Positions 14,727 through 23,463 of a stretch of 42,524 nt of DNA are shown here, one piece after another (positions within the stretch are counted from its first letter, which is position 1; every line of letters begins with the position of its first letter). The notes under the pieces were generated by a model. That model saw nothing but the letters and a program-made list of their open reading frames with translations. It was not told the origin of the DNA and made no database searches. This stretch comes from Streptomyces sp. MUM 2J (lineage in GTDB: Bacteria > Actinomycetota > Actinomycetes > Streptomycetales > Streptomycetaceae), in NCBI RefSeq assembly GCF_022414535.1, contig NZ_JADWYM010000052.1, forward strand, positions 1 through 42,524, read 5' to 3'. The translations under genes were made by a program, and so were the position numbers.

Positions 14727-15074
14727 CGGCCACCGCGACCCCGCGCACACCCCGCGCACACCCCGCGCACACCCCGCGGACACCCCGTGGGGCGTGCGGG
14801 GCGCCTGAACGGCTCGGTCCCGCAACGTCCGCCACGGCCACGGCACCGGCCAGGGGCACCCAGGGCACCGGCCAAGGCGGTACCCCCGGCGGTGGCGGCA
14901 CTCAAGGCAGTGGTGGCCAGGGCGGCAGCCGTGCGGTTTCCGCTGGCATGTGCCCGTCATGCAGGGAAGGGCATTCACACCTGCCGCGGACTCACCCTCC
15001 GTTCAGCCCGAAGTGTGGAAGAGGACGCTCAACTTTTGTTTTTACCAACCAGGTTGACGGTCGGTCACCTGTTC
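14727..15074. other. Intergenic region before the conservon
   Basis: Holds an 11-bp tandem repeat just after the FGE-like stop, then GC-rich sequence with no gene. From about 15030 an AT-richer stretch (ACTTTTGTTTTTACC) leads into an operator-like palindrome, so the conservon promoter probably lies in 15030-15170. Confidence 0.5.
14739..14790. repeat. 11-bp tandem repeat
   Basis: Four copies of CCCCGCGCACA (the last as CCCCGCGGACA), then a partial CCCCGTGG. It begins 13 bp after the FGE-like stop codon. Noncoding; no function is evident. Confidence 0.85.
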
Positions 15075-15097
15075 GTCCGGTGATACGATCACCGGAC
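15075..15097. promoter_or_regulatory. 23-bp perfect palindrome upstream of the conservon
   Basis: Arms GTCCGGTGAT and ATCACCGGAC around ACG, 74 bp before the cvnA start. Perfect dyad symmetry over 10 bp per arm is typical of a dimeric repressor site. The arms hold no start-proximal coding sequence, and no adjacent regulator gene of TetR, GntR or MarR type is seen in the block. Confidence 0.5.
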
Positions 15098-15170
15098 TTG
15101 CGGAGCGGGCGGACGCATGCGTTCCGGCGATCGATTCTGCCGCTGCCGCCAGTCGCCTGAAGAGAGTCTT

Positions 15171-16337
15171 ATGACGGAATACATACAGAACCCTGTGCTC
15201 TGGGCTCTTCTCGCCGTCGTTCTTGTCGCCGTCGCCGTCATCGTCCGCCTGCGCAGGGCGGGGCAGGGCCTGAGGCGAGAGATCGACGGGCTCAGGAGCC
15301 ACTACTCCGATCTGGAGAACCAATACACGCAGTCCGTCGCAGCAGCCCAGGAGCAGGCCGAGGAAGCCACCAGGACCGTACTGAAGTCCGCGATGCGGAC
15401 GCTCCAGGGTCTGGCCGCAGAGCAGCAGCTCGTCGTGACGCGGCTGCAGAGCAAGTACGGCGACTCGGCGATCCTCCAGGACCTGCTGGAGATCGACCAC
15501 ACCAACTCGCAGTTCGGGCGCCGGGCGCAGTCCATCGCCGTGCTCTGCGACGGGTGGCTCGGGCGGCACCGTGACATCGCGTCCGTCTACGACGTGGTGC
15601 GCAGTGCCCAGGGGCGCATCCGGCACTTCCGGCGGGTGGAGATCCTCTCCCAGGTCGACTTCGGCATCACCAGCCGCGCCGTGGAACCCGTCGCGCTCGC
15701 CCTCGCCGAGCTCCTCGACAACGCCACCAGCTATTCGAGCCCGGACACCGTTGTCGAGATCAACATCCGGACCGTTCCCAAGGGCATCTGCATCGTCGTC
15801 GACGACGCCGGTGTCGGCATGAACGACGAGGAACGGGCCCGCGCCGAGAAGCTGCTGTCCAGCGACCGCGTCTCGGGCGTCTCCGGTCTCGGCAACCCGC
15901 CGCAGTTCGGCTTCGCGGTGGTCGGTGTACTGGCCGAGCGGTTCGGCTTCGAGGCGTCCGTGGACTCCAGCTCGCCCTACGGGGGCGTGCGCGCGGTCGT
16001 CCTGCTGCCGCACGAGCTGCTCACCTCCATGCCGGAGCAGAAGGCGCCGGCAGCGGCGCCCCCTGCCTCCGTCCCCCATGCGGGCGGGCCCGAACCCGCA
16101 CTCGGCGGGGCCACCACCTCCGACGGGCTGCCGCGCCGCCGCCGCAAGCGGCCCATGGCCATCGTGCCCGGAAGCGCCTCCTCCACCCGCAGCTCCTCCC
16201 GTTCCGGCGCCGAGACTGCGGCGATCATGGGCGCCTTCCAGAGGGGCACGCAGTCCGGGCGGTCGGCGCGCGGCGACGCCGCGGACCAGACGAGCAGCAC
16301 CCCTGGTGCAAGCAGTGAAGGACATGAGGTCTCGTGA
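15171..16337 (+). CDS. cvnA: Conservon CvnA-like sensor histidine kinase-type ATPase
   Basis: A 388-aa membrane protein heading a four-gene conservon. One N-terminal membrane helix (VLWALLAVVLVAVAVIVRLR, about residues 9-28) is followed by a coiled-coil-like region (about 30-95) and an HATPase domain with N box ALAELLDNATSYSS, G1 VVDDAGVGM and a G2-like GLGNPPQFGFAVVGVLA. The C-terminal 100 residues are Pro/Ser/Arg-rich. It lacks the large outside nitrate-sensor-like domain of some CvnA proteins, so it may sense membrane or cytosolic cues. Start ATG 15171 follows AGAGAG. Its last codons overlap cvnB by GTGA. Confidence 0.88.
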   Translation: MTEYIQNPVLWALLAVVLVAVAVIVRLRRAGQGLRREIDGLRSHYSDLENQYTQSVAAAQEQAEEATRTVLKSAMRTLQGLAAEQQLVVTRLQSKYGDSAILQDLLEIDHTNSQFGRRAQSIAVLCDGWLGRHRDIASVYDVVRSAQGRIRHFRRVEILSQVDFGITSRAVEPVALALAELLDNATSYSSPDTVVEINIRTVPKGICIVVDDAGVGMNDEERARAEKLLSSDRVSGVSGLGNPPQFGFAVVGVLAERFGFEASVDSSSPYGGVRAVVLLPHELLTSMPEQKAPAAAPPASVPHAGGPEPALGGATTSDGLPRRRRKRPMAIVPGSASSTRSSSRSGAETAAIMGAFQRGTQSGRSARGDAADQTSSTPGASSEGHEVS

Positions 16338-16735
16338 ACGACGATCTGTCATGGATGCTCGACAGCGCCCTGGAGATTCCCGGGGCCCTGCACGCGGTCC
16401 TGATCTCCGCCGACGGGCTGCTGATGGCCCGGACGAAGGACTTCCACAAGGACAGCGCCGACCGGGTCGCCGCCGCGATGAGCGGGGTGCAGTCCCTCAG
16501 CCGCTCCCTCGGCTTCTTCTGCGAGGATCCGCGGCAGGGCTGGCGGCAGACCCTGGTGGAGTTCGACGGCGGCTGGGTGTTCCTGATCTCCGCCGGTGAG
16601 GGCGCCTATCTCGGCGTCTCCGCCACCCCCGACGTCGACATGCAGGACATCACCTTCCGGATGCAGCAGCTCGTCAGCCAGCTCGGCAAGGCGCTGACCA
16701 CGCCGCCGCGCGAGAACCTCGGCGCGCACTCGTGA
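16334..16735 (+). CDS. cvnB: Conservon CvnB-like roadblock/LC7 protein
   Basis: A 133-aa roadblock/LC7 domain protein (LSWMLDSALEIPGALHAVLI, SADGLLMARTKDFHKDSADR, then LVEFDGGWVFLISAGEGAYL). Roadblock proteins act with Ras-like GTPases, probably as scaffold or GTPase-activating partner of CvnD. The GTG start overlaps the cvnA stop and its own stop overlaps cvnC (GTGA), indicating translational coupling. Length is standard. Confidence 0.92.
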   Translation: MNDDLSWMLDSALEIPGALHAVLISADGLLMARTKDFHKDSADRVAAAMSGVQSLSRSLGFFCEDPRQGWRQTLVEFDGGWVFLISAGEGAYLGVSATPDVDMQDITFRMQQLVSQLGKALTTPPRENLGAHS

Positions 16736-17109
16736 CCGGGGCGGGGGAGTGGGAGCCCGAGGCCGCCGACTTAGTACGTCCGTACGTCATCACCAAAGGG
16801 CGCGGCCTGCCCGACGAGGCTGAGCTGTCCCTGATCACGCTGGTCACGGCGGCGGCCGAGAACGGGCAGCGGCCGACCCGGCTGTCGCCCGAGGAACAGC
16901 GGCTGCTGGACATCTGCTCCGCCGGCTACCTGTCGGTCGCCGAGATCGCGGGGCACACCCGGCTGCCGCTGGGCGTGGTGAAGATCCTCCTCGCCGCGCT
17001 CACCGAGGGCGGCTACCTCATCACCCGCCCACCCGTCGCCCGCGCCGCCCTCGCCGACCGGGAGATCCTGGAGGAGGTACTGAATGGTCTCCGCGCCAAA
17101 TTCGGTTGA
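16732..17109 (+). CDS. cvnC: Conservon CvnC-like DUF742 protein
   Basis: A 125-aa DUF742 protein: EAADLVRPYVITKGRG near the N-terminus, LSPEEQRLLDICSAGYLSVA, then a winged-helix-like EIAGHTRLPLGVVKILLAAL and GGYLITRPP. Conservons always carry this gene between the roadblock and GTPase genes; the molecular role is not established. The GTG start overlaps cvnB by 4 bp and the 3' end overlaps cvnD by 26 bp. Confidence 0.92.
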   Translation: MTGAGEWEPEAADLVRPYVITKGRGLPDEAELSLITLVTAAAENGQRPTRLSPEEQRLLDICSAGYLSVAEIAGHTRLPLGVVKILLAALTEGGYLITRPPVARAALADREILEEVLNGLRAKFG

Positions 17110-17734
17110 ACCGCAGACAGCCGGCGACCCGCACATCCGGGACGCCGCGCGGGCACCCCTGGGCGAGCAGGCCTACGTCCGTGCCGGTGCCACCCAGACC
17201 GCGGTCAAGATCCTGGTCGTCGGTCACTTCGCGGTGGGCAAGACCACGTTCATCGGTTCGATCTCCGAGATCGAGCCGCTGTCCACCGAAGAGACCATGA
17301 CCCGGGCCGCCGAGGACATCGACGACCTCAAGGGTGTCCAGGGCAAGACCACCACCACGGTCGCCATGGACTTCGGCCGCCTCACCATCAGCGACCGCGT
17401 CGTGCTCTACCTGTTCGGGACGCCCGGGCAGCAGCGGTTCGTGCAGATGTGGGAGGACATGGCCCGCGGCGCGCTCGGCGCCCTGGTGCTGGTCGACCCC
17501 GAGCGGCTGTCGGACTCCTTCGCCGTCATCGACCTGATCGAGCACTACGGCCTCGACTACGCCATCGCCGTCAACCACTTCGACGGCGCCCCGCCGCGCA
17601 ACGAGGCGGCGCTGCGCGAGGCGCTGGACCTGCTGGACGACACCCCGGTCGTCACCTGCGACGCCCGTGACGAGCGGTCGTCGGCCGAGGCACTGACCAC
17701 TCTCGTCCGCTACCTGCTGGAACGCGCCCGCTAG
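17084..17734 (+). CDS. cvnD: Conservon CvnD-like small GTPase
   Basis: A 216-aa Ras/MglA-like GTPase. G1 is GHFAVGKTT (about residues 46-54), a Thr-rich switch I region reads GKTTTTVAMDFG, G3 is FGTPGQQRF and G4 is NHFD, the altered form usual for CvnD. It is the output of the conservon, thought to act like a heterotrimeric G protein with CvnA-C at the membrane. The ATG 17084 start lies inside the end of cvnC, showing tight coupling. The first 38 residues form a flexible extension. Confidence 0.93.
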   Translation: MVSAPNSVEPQTAGDPHIRDAARAPLGEQAYVRAGATQTAVKILVVGHFAVGKTTFIGSISEIEPLSTEETMTRAAEDIDDLKGVQGKTTTTVAMDFGRLTISDRVVLYLFGTPGQQRFVQMWEDMARGALGALVLVDPERLSDSFAVIDLIEHYGLDYAIAVNHFDGAPPRNEAALREALDLLDDTPVVTCDARDERSSAEALTTLVRYLLERAR

Positions 17735-18084
17735 GGCGCTTCCGGCGGATCTGCGTGGGGGAGGCGGCGTTCGGTGCGTGCTCCCGGCGGGCGGTGCGGA
17801 GGGCCACGTGGCGGTGCCACCCGGCCCCTCCCGCCGTCCGGCGAGCGCGCCCGCCGGGCACCGCGACGCCGCCGAGATCCACCGGTGACGCCACGGCGCC
17901 CGGGCAGGCACCGCCCGTGGTCCCACCGGCACCTCCACCACCCGCGCCCCGGCCGGCGGCCCCGCCGTCGGTCCGAGGGAGCCCCGCACTCCCGGCGGGC
18001 CGGACACCCCGCACTCCCGGCGCACCGGGCACCTCACCGACCCACGGCCCGTCAGGGCTCCTTCCCTGAGAACTGAGAGCAGAC
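17735..18084. other. 350-bp gap between cvnD and the P450 gene
   Basis: No gene is seen. The open frames here (for example 17755-18069) are Pro/Ala/Arg low complexity. A short imperfect repeat, CCCCGCACTCCCGGCG, occurs around 17983 and 18008. The gap allows a separate promoter for the P450, although conservon P450 genes usually follow closely. Confidence 0.5.
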
Positions 18085-19440
18085 ATGGACGCTCACACCC
18101 CCGCCCCGGTTCCCCCGCCGGGGTGCCCGGCCCACGGCTCCGGCGGCCGGGTGCCGCTGTACGGGCCGGAGTTCGCGGCCGACCCGCAGGCCTACTACGC
18201 CTATCTGCGCCGCTACGGCCCCACCGCGCCGGTGGAGCTCGCTCCCGGCGTCGAGGCGACGCTCGTCACCGACTACCAGACCGCGTTGCAGCTTCTGCAC
18301 GACTCCGGCTCGTTCCGCAAGGACGCCCGCCGCTGGCGCGACTTCAACGAGGGCCGCATCCCCGCGGACAGCCCGGTCGGCCCCCTGCTGGCGTACCGGC
18401 CCAACTGCATGTTCGCCGACGGTGCCGAGCACCTGCGGCTGCGCCAGGCGATCACGGACAGCATGGCCCGTGTCGACACGCGCCGGCTCAGCCGCACCAC
18501 CGAGCAGGTCTCCGACTACCTGATCGAGCAGTTCGGCACCCGTGGTTCCGCCGATCTGCTCGGCGACTACGCCAGGCAGCTGCCGCTGTTCGTGTTCAAC
18601 GAACTGTTCGGCTGCCCCGCCGACATCGGCGACCGCGTGCTGTTCGGCATCACCAACATGTTCGACGGCGTCAACGCCGAGCGGGCCATGGAGGTGATGT
18701 TCGCCGCCATCGGCGAGCTCGTGGCGCTGAAGCGGTCCCGGCCCGGTGAGGACGTCACCTCCTGGCTGATGGAGCATCAGTCCCGCCTCACCGACGAGGA
18801 GATGGTCCATCAGACGGCGTTGCTGATGATCGCCGGCAACGAACCGCTGCGGAACCTGATCGGCAACACCCTGCACCGCCTGCTCACCCACGACGCGTAC
18901 GCCCACAGCGGTGGCCTCATCGACGAGGCGCTCGACGACACCCTGTGGGAGAACCCGCCCATGCAGAACCTCGCCCCCCACTACCCGGCCGCCGACCTGG
19001 AGTTCGCCGGGCAGAAGGTGCAGGCGGGGGACCTGATGCTGGTCAGCTTCGCCGCCGCCAACACAGGCCCGGCGCTGACCGCGGCCCGGCAGTCCGGCAG
19101 CAACCGGGCCCATCTGGCCTGGAGCGCGGGTCCGCACGCCTGCCCGTCCAAGGAGCCCGCCCGGCAGATCACGGTCACCGCGGTGGAGAACCTGCTCAAC
19201 CGGCTCCCGGACGTCGAGCTCGCCGTCCCCGAGGACAGCCTGACCTGGCGTCCCGGCCCCTTCAACCGCGGCCTGACCACGCTGCCCGCCCGGTTCACAC
19301 CGGTGGGGTCCCGTCATCGTGCGGCGTCGCCGGCGGCCCACCCCGAGTCGCCCGCGCATCCCGGCCCGGCGCCGGCGGGCGGTCGCAGGGCCGAACGCGG
19401 CGGCCTGTGGAGCCAGTTCCTCGGCTGGCTCACCAAGTGA
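18085..19440 (+). CDS. CYP157-like cytochrome P450 (conservon-associated)
   Basis: A 451-aa P450-fold protein. The heme-ligand Cys353 is in WSAGPHACPSKEPAR, a divergent form of FGxGxHxCxG. The I helix reads MIAGNEPLRNLIGN (Ala250-Gly251), lacking the usual acid-Thr pair. The K helix reads EALDDTLWENPP (281-292), so ExxR has no Arg. Streptomyces CYP157 members are known to lack ExxR and to sit in conservons, which fits context and sequence. The C-terminus after RFTPVGS is an unusual tail of about 50 residues ending GLWSQFLGWLTK, possibly amphipathic and membrane-binding. It may be catalytically atypical or a heme-binding sensor. The DMATS gene follows 125 bp later. Confidence 0.88.
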   Translation: MDAHTPAPVPPPGCPAHGSGGRVPLYGPEFAADPQAYYAYLRRYGPTAPVELAPGVEATLVTDYQTALQLLHDSGSFRKDARRWRDFNEGRIPADSPVGPLLAYRPNCMFADGAEHLRLRQAITDSMARVDTRRLSRTTEQVSDYLIEQFGTRGSADLLGDYARQLPLFVFNELFGCPADIGDRVLFGITNMFDGVNAERAMEVMFAAIGELVALKRSRPGEDVTSWLMEHQSRLTDEEMVHQTALLMIAGNEPLRNLIGNTLHRLLTHDAYAHSGGLIDEALDDTLWENPPMQNLAPHYPAADLEFAGQKVQAGDLMLVSFAAANTGPALTAARQSGSNRAHLAWSAGPHACPSKEPARQITVTAVENLLNRLPDVELAVPEDSLTWRPGPFNRGLTTLPARFTPVGSRHRAASPAAHPESPAHPGPAPAGGRRAERGGLWSQFLGWLTK

Positions 19441-19565
19441 TGGTTCACCGTCCGTGAGGTGATTCACACGACATCCCCCAACTCTGGCTGATCGCATGAG
19501 GGTTCAACCACAGGGGTAGTGAGGAGCGCGGTATTCCGTGTTGCTTACGAGGCAAAGGAGGTGTC

Positions 19566-20747
19566 GTGGACCACATACCCACGCACGCCGCATCCAGGTC
19601 ACACCCCACCGCATGGGACCCTCCGATACCCGCCCCGCCCGGCGGGTATCTTCTTGAGCGCCCGGGTTCGCTCGGAGCGCTCACCGCCGGGCAGCTGCGC
19701 CGGCTGTGCGCGGTCGCCGGGCTCGGCCCGGCCGACGCCGACTCCTACGGACGCACCCTCGTCGACGCGCTGGGCCCGGTGGCCGACCGGCCGCTGGACC
19801 AGCCGCCGGTCAACTCGACGTTCCTGTCCGACGACCACACGCCCGTGGAGTACTCCCTCTCCTTCACCCCCGGCACGGCTCCCACCCTGCGCGTGCTGCT
19901 GGAACCGGGCTGCGGCGCAGGCAGCCTGGCTCACAGCGGTCGGGCGGGGCTCGCCGCCGTGCGGGAGATGGCCCGGCGCTGGAACTTCTCCACCGCCCCC
20001 CTCGACACCCTCCGGGACCTGTTCCTGCCACTGTCGCCCGAGGGCCCGTTCGCCCTGTGGTGCGCGCTGGAGCTGCGGCCCGGCGGGGTGCCGAAGGTGA
20101 AGGTGTACCTCAACCCGGCGGCCCGCGGGGCGGACCGCGCCGGGGAGACCGTACGGGAGGCGCTGCGCCGGCTCGGCCACGACCGGGCGTTCGACGCGCT
20201 GCCCGAGGCCGACCGGCACCTGTTCCTCGCGCTGGACCTCGGCGACTGGGAGGAACCCCGGCTCAAGGTCTACCAGGCCCACCAGGGCCTGTCCGCCGCC
20301 CGGGCGGGCGGGCTGAGCCGGATGGAGCCCGGACCCGGCCCCGCGGAGGTCCGCGCCTTCTTCGAGCTGGCCACCGGTACCGACGGGGCTCGGCCGGCCG
20401 TGCGCCCCGGTCAGTCGTGCCACGCGTTCACGGAGACCGCGACCGGCCTGCCGAGCGGCTTCACGCTCTACGTCCCCGTCCGGGACCACGCCCGCGACGA
20501 CACGGAGGCCTGCCGGCGGGCGGTGGCCGTCCTGGGGCGGTACGGCATCGATCCCGCGCCCCTGCTGAACGCGCTGCCCGCCGTCACCGACCGGCGGCTG
20601 GAGGACGGTGTGGGCCTTCTCGCCTACCTCGGTCTGGCCCACCAGCACGGCCACCCGCCGCGGGTGACCGTGTACATCTCCGCGGAGGCCTACGCGGTCC
20701 GCCCGCCGTCGACCGTGCCGTCCGTGCTGCCCGAGACCGTGCTCTGA
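19566..20747 (+). CDS. DMATS-type aromatic (indole) prenyltransferase
   Basis: A 393-aa soluble prenyltransferase of the dimethylallyl-tryptophan synthase (ABBA/PT barrel) family, transferring a dimethylallyl or longer prenyl group to an indole or other aromatic ring without a DDxxD motif. Typical blocks are PVNSTFLSDDHTPVEYSLSF near residue 80, LRVLLEPG, LELRPGGVPKVKVYLNPAAR, LALDLGDWEEPRLKVYQAHQ, LPSGFTLYVPVRD and RVTVYISAEAY; paired basic residues in KVKVY, RLKVY and RVTVY are diphosphate-binding candidates. The GTG 19566 start has a near-perfect AAAGGAGGTG. It is convergent with a flavin monooxygenase and downstream of the P450. The substrate cannot be read; tryptophan, indole or a small indole alkaloid is likely. 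Confidence 0.9.
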   Translation: MDHIPTHAASRSHPTAWDPPIPAPPGGYLLERPGSLGALTAGQLRRLCAVAGLGPADADSYGRTLVDALGPVADRPLDQPPVNSTFLSDDHTPVEYSLSFTPGTAPTLRVLLEPGCGAGSLAHSGRAGLAAVREMARRWNFSTAPLDTLRDLFLPLSPEGPFALWCALELRPGGVPKVKVYLNPAARGADRAGETVREALRRLGHDRAFDALPEADRHLFLALDLGDWEEPRLKVYQAHQGLSAARAGGLSRMEPGPGPAEVRAFFELATGTDGARPAVRPGQSCHAFTETATGLPSGFTLYVPVRDHARDDTEACRRAVAVLGRYGIDPAPLLNALPAVTDRRLEDGVGLLAYLGLAHQHGHPPRVTVYISAEAYAVRPPSTVPSVLPETVL

Positions 20748-20762
20748 GGTCTTGCCACCGCA

Positions 20763-20804
20763 GGCGAGGCTCCCGGCGGCACGGCGGCCACCGGGAGCCT
20801 CGCC
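20763..20804. terminator. Bidirectional hairpin terminator between convergent prenyltransferase and monooxygenase genes
   Basis: A perfect 14-bp stem GGCGAGGCTCCCGG / CCGGGAGCCTCGCC with a 14-nt loop, placed in the 62-bp gap between two convergent stops. No U tract, as usual for this genus. Confidence 0.8.
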
Positions 20805-20809
20805 GGGGT

Positions 20810-22099
20810 TCACGCGTCCTGCAGTTCCCTCAGGTAGGGGCCGACGTCGACCTGGACGGAGAAGCCCTCCGTGCTGCCGTAGCGCTCCCTGATCGCTCCC
20901 AGGTACGTGTCGATCTCCTTGCGCATGACCTCCGCGGACGGCAGGTCGGCGCTTCCGTCCACGAGCCGGGCCACCCAGCGTGCCTGGGCCTCGACGAGGC
21001 GCGTGATGGAGCCGTGCGGACGGATCAGGCCGAGGAAGTACAGGCCGGGCCGGTCCGGGGCGGCGATACGGCGGTACAGCTCGACCGGGCCGCCCTCGGA
21101 CACCGGACAGCCGGCGGGCAGGAAGGGGAAGGCCATGCGGAAGCCGGTGCAGTACACCACCGCGTCGGCCTCGGCGGAGCTGCCGTCCGTGAAGACGACC
21201 CGGCCGCCGTCGAACGAGTCGATCGCGGGCCTCGGGATCACCGCTCCGTGCCGTATCCGGCTGAGGATCTCGTCGGAGATGGTCACCGCCGAGGAGAAGA
21301 TGGGGTGGTCGGGCTCGGGCAGGCCGTAGTCGGACAGCCTGCCGCGGGCCACCCGCAGGGCCTGCTCGACGAAGCGGCGCTGCTCGGGGAAGGACATGGT
21401 GGTGAACCACGGGGCGTCCGCGATCAGGTCCACGGACATGCCGAAGAGCTGCTTGGGGATGATGTGCAGCCCGCGTCGCACCGACAGCCATGTCCGCGCG
21501 GCGTGCCGGGACAGGTCCGCGGCGATGTCCACCGCCGACGCCCCGAGGCCCACGACGACCACGCGCTGCCCGGCGTAGTCGCCGCCGTCCTGGTAGTCCA
21601 TCGAGTGCAGGATCGTTCCGTCGAAGGTGTCGGCCCCCGGGGGCAGCGGATCCGGCATCGCCGCCTCGGTGTGGTGCCCGGAGGCGACGACGACGTGCGC
21701 GAAGCGGCGCACCCGCTCGGCCCCCGAGGCGTCCCGGCTGACGACCGTCCACGCCCCGTCCGTCTCCTGCCGCACCGAGAGCACCTCGGTGCGCAGCTCC
21801 ACGCAGGGCAGCAGACCCGCCCACTCGGCGAACGACCGCAGATACGCGGCCACATCGCTGTGCCGGGGGTAGAGGGGGAACGAGTCCGGCATGGGGAAGT
21901 CCGCGTAACCGGTCAGCTGCCGGGCACTGTTGAGGTGCAGCGCCTGGTAGGCCGGGCCGCGCTCACCGGCCCCCGGCTGCCGCCAGATGCCGCCGACGTC
22001 GGGTGCCTTCTCCAGGCAGACGACGTCGGCGCCCCTTGCCCTGAGCGCGTGCGCGGCCGCCAGTCCCGACAGGCCCGCACCGATCACGCACACGCTCAC
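20810..22099 (-). CDS. Flavin-containing monooxygenase (FMO/Baeyer-Villiger type)
   Basis: About 430 aa. The FAD-binding motif VCVIGAGLSGLAAA is at the N-terminus, the FMO fingerprint FDGTILHSMDYQ (FxGxxxHxxxY) is about residue 165, and the NADPH motif VVVVGLGASAVDIA follows. FMOs of this group oxidise small soft nucleophiles or indole rings. The start is taken as GTG 22097-22099, preceded by GGGGGG; GTG 22111 is an in-frame alternative adding four residues. Next to a DMATS prenyltransferase, the enzyme probably oxidises the prenylated indole, as in known Streptomyces prenylindole pathways. It shares a terminator with the prenyltransferase gene but is transcribed separately. Confidence 0.9.
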   Translation of the reverse strand: MSVCVIGAGLSGLAAAHALRARGADVVCLEKAPDVGGIWRQPGAGERGPAYQALHLNSARQLTGYADFPMPDSFPLYPRHSDVAAYLRSFAEWAGLLPCVELRTEVLSVRQETDGAWTVVSRDASGAERVRRFAHVVVASGHHTEAAMPDPLPPGADTFDGTILHSMDYQDGGDYAGQRVVVVGLGASAVDIAADLSRHAARTWLSVRRGLHIIPKQLFGMSVDLIADAPWFTTMSFPEQRRFVEQALRVARGRLSDYGLPEPDHPIFSSAVTISDEILSRIRHGAVIPRPAIDSFDGGRVVFTDGSSAEADAVVYCTGFRMAFPFLPAGCPVSEGGPVELYRRIAAPDRPGLYFLGLIRPHGSITRLVEAQARWVARLVDGSADLPSAEVMRKEIDTYLGAIRERYGSTEGFSVQVDVGPYLRELQDA

Positions 22100-22228
22100 G
22101 CGTCCCCCCACATGTTCCAGTCCATTCGTTTGCGCACGCGCTTTGACTGCCCGTCACTCCCGTCCCTCACACCGGTAACACCGGTTGCCGGCTGAGGCGT
22201 AGGCCACTTCGGGCCGCGGGTGCCGCCG

Positions 22229-22582
22229 TCACGGTGCCTCGGGGGCCGCCGGGGCGAGCGAGCGGCGCGCCACCGCCTCCAGATGCCGGGTGAAGACCTC
22301 GTGGGCGTCGGGGGTGAGGGTGCGCAGCGCCACCAGCGCGGTGACGGCCACGTCGCACAGTTCGGACCGTACGTCGTCCCAGGTGTGCGTGGTGCCCTTG
22401 CGCGGGTTCTGTCCGGTCGCGCCGATCACGGCCTGTGCGACCTCGCCGACCTCCTCCGACAGCTTCAGGACGCGCAGGAGCAGCCCCTCCCGGCCGCCGT
22501 GCGGCTGCCCGGCCTCCAGCCAGGCCCAGAGGGCGTCGACGGTGTCCCAGAGGGCGGCGGGGGCGATGTCGTTCTCACTCAT
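22229..22582 (-). CDS. MazG-like family protein
   Basis: A 117-aa all-alpha NTP pyrophosphatase-like protein. The helix LLLRVLKLSEEVGEVAQAVI carries the ExxE metal motif (EEVGE), and LCDVAVTALVAL carries the matching D of the second helix. MazG-type enzymes hydrolyse non-canonical or excess NTPs to NMP and PPi. ATG 22582 is the only good start. It stands alone upstream of the FMO gene on the same strand. Confidence 0.82.
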   Translation of the reverse strand: MSENDIAPAALWDTVDALWAWLEAGQPHGGREGLLLRVLKLSEEVGEVAQAVIGATGQNPRKGTTHTWDDVRSELCDVAVTALVALRTLTPDAHEVFTRHLEAVARRSLAPAAPEAP

Positions 22583-22745
22583 GCCCCGAAGCCTGCCAGG
22601 CGTGCCCGTCGCCCGGGCAGCCCCCCGCCGGCGCGGGCGGTGCGTCGGCGCGGCCGGGCGGGCGCTCCGGCCCGGGCGGCGTGCCCGCCGCCTCGCCCCC
22701 GTCGCGGGCCGGCCGAGCGGCCGGCCCCGCCGGAGGGGGAACGCC

Positions 22746-23318
<573 letters not shown>

Positions 23319-23463
23319 GGTTCCAGTCCTCTCGCGGATCCCCCTCCCGTGCACCCACCGTCGCACCTGCGGGGTCCGGCCACCCCGTCCGGGGGACCGT
23401 TCGGGTGGCCCGGACGCGAGGCCCGGGTGGCGGGGGCGCAGGACCGGTGCGAGGGTGGCCGGC

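Noticed and set aside
14739..14790. CRISPR array
   Set aside because: Units of 11 bp are directly tandem with no spacers and no cas genes nearby.
13524..14978. Long minus-strand frame across the FGE-like gene
   Set aside because: The part opposite the FGE-like gene is its shadow; only the first 60 codons from 13706 could be considered, and weakly.
15054..15089. Sigma-70-like promoter TTGACG ... TACGAT before the conservon
   Set aside because: The spacer is about 24 bp, far from 16-19 bp, so I do not call it a promoter.
17755..18069. 104-codon open frame between cvnD and the P450
   Set aside because: Pro/Ala/Arg low complexity with no ribosome binding site or domain; typical false frame in GC-rich DNA.
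17652..19497. Long minus-strand frames opposite cvnD, the P450 and the prenyltransferase
   Set aside because: They mirror the codon bias of the real genes and encode Gly/Arg/Val-rich sequence without domains.
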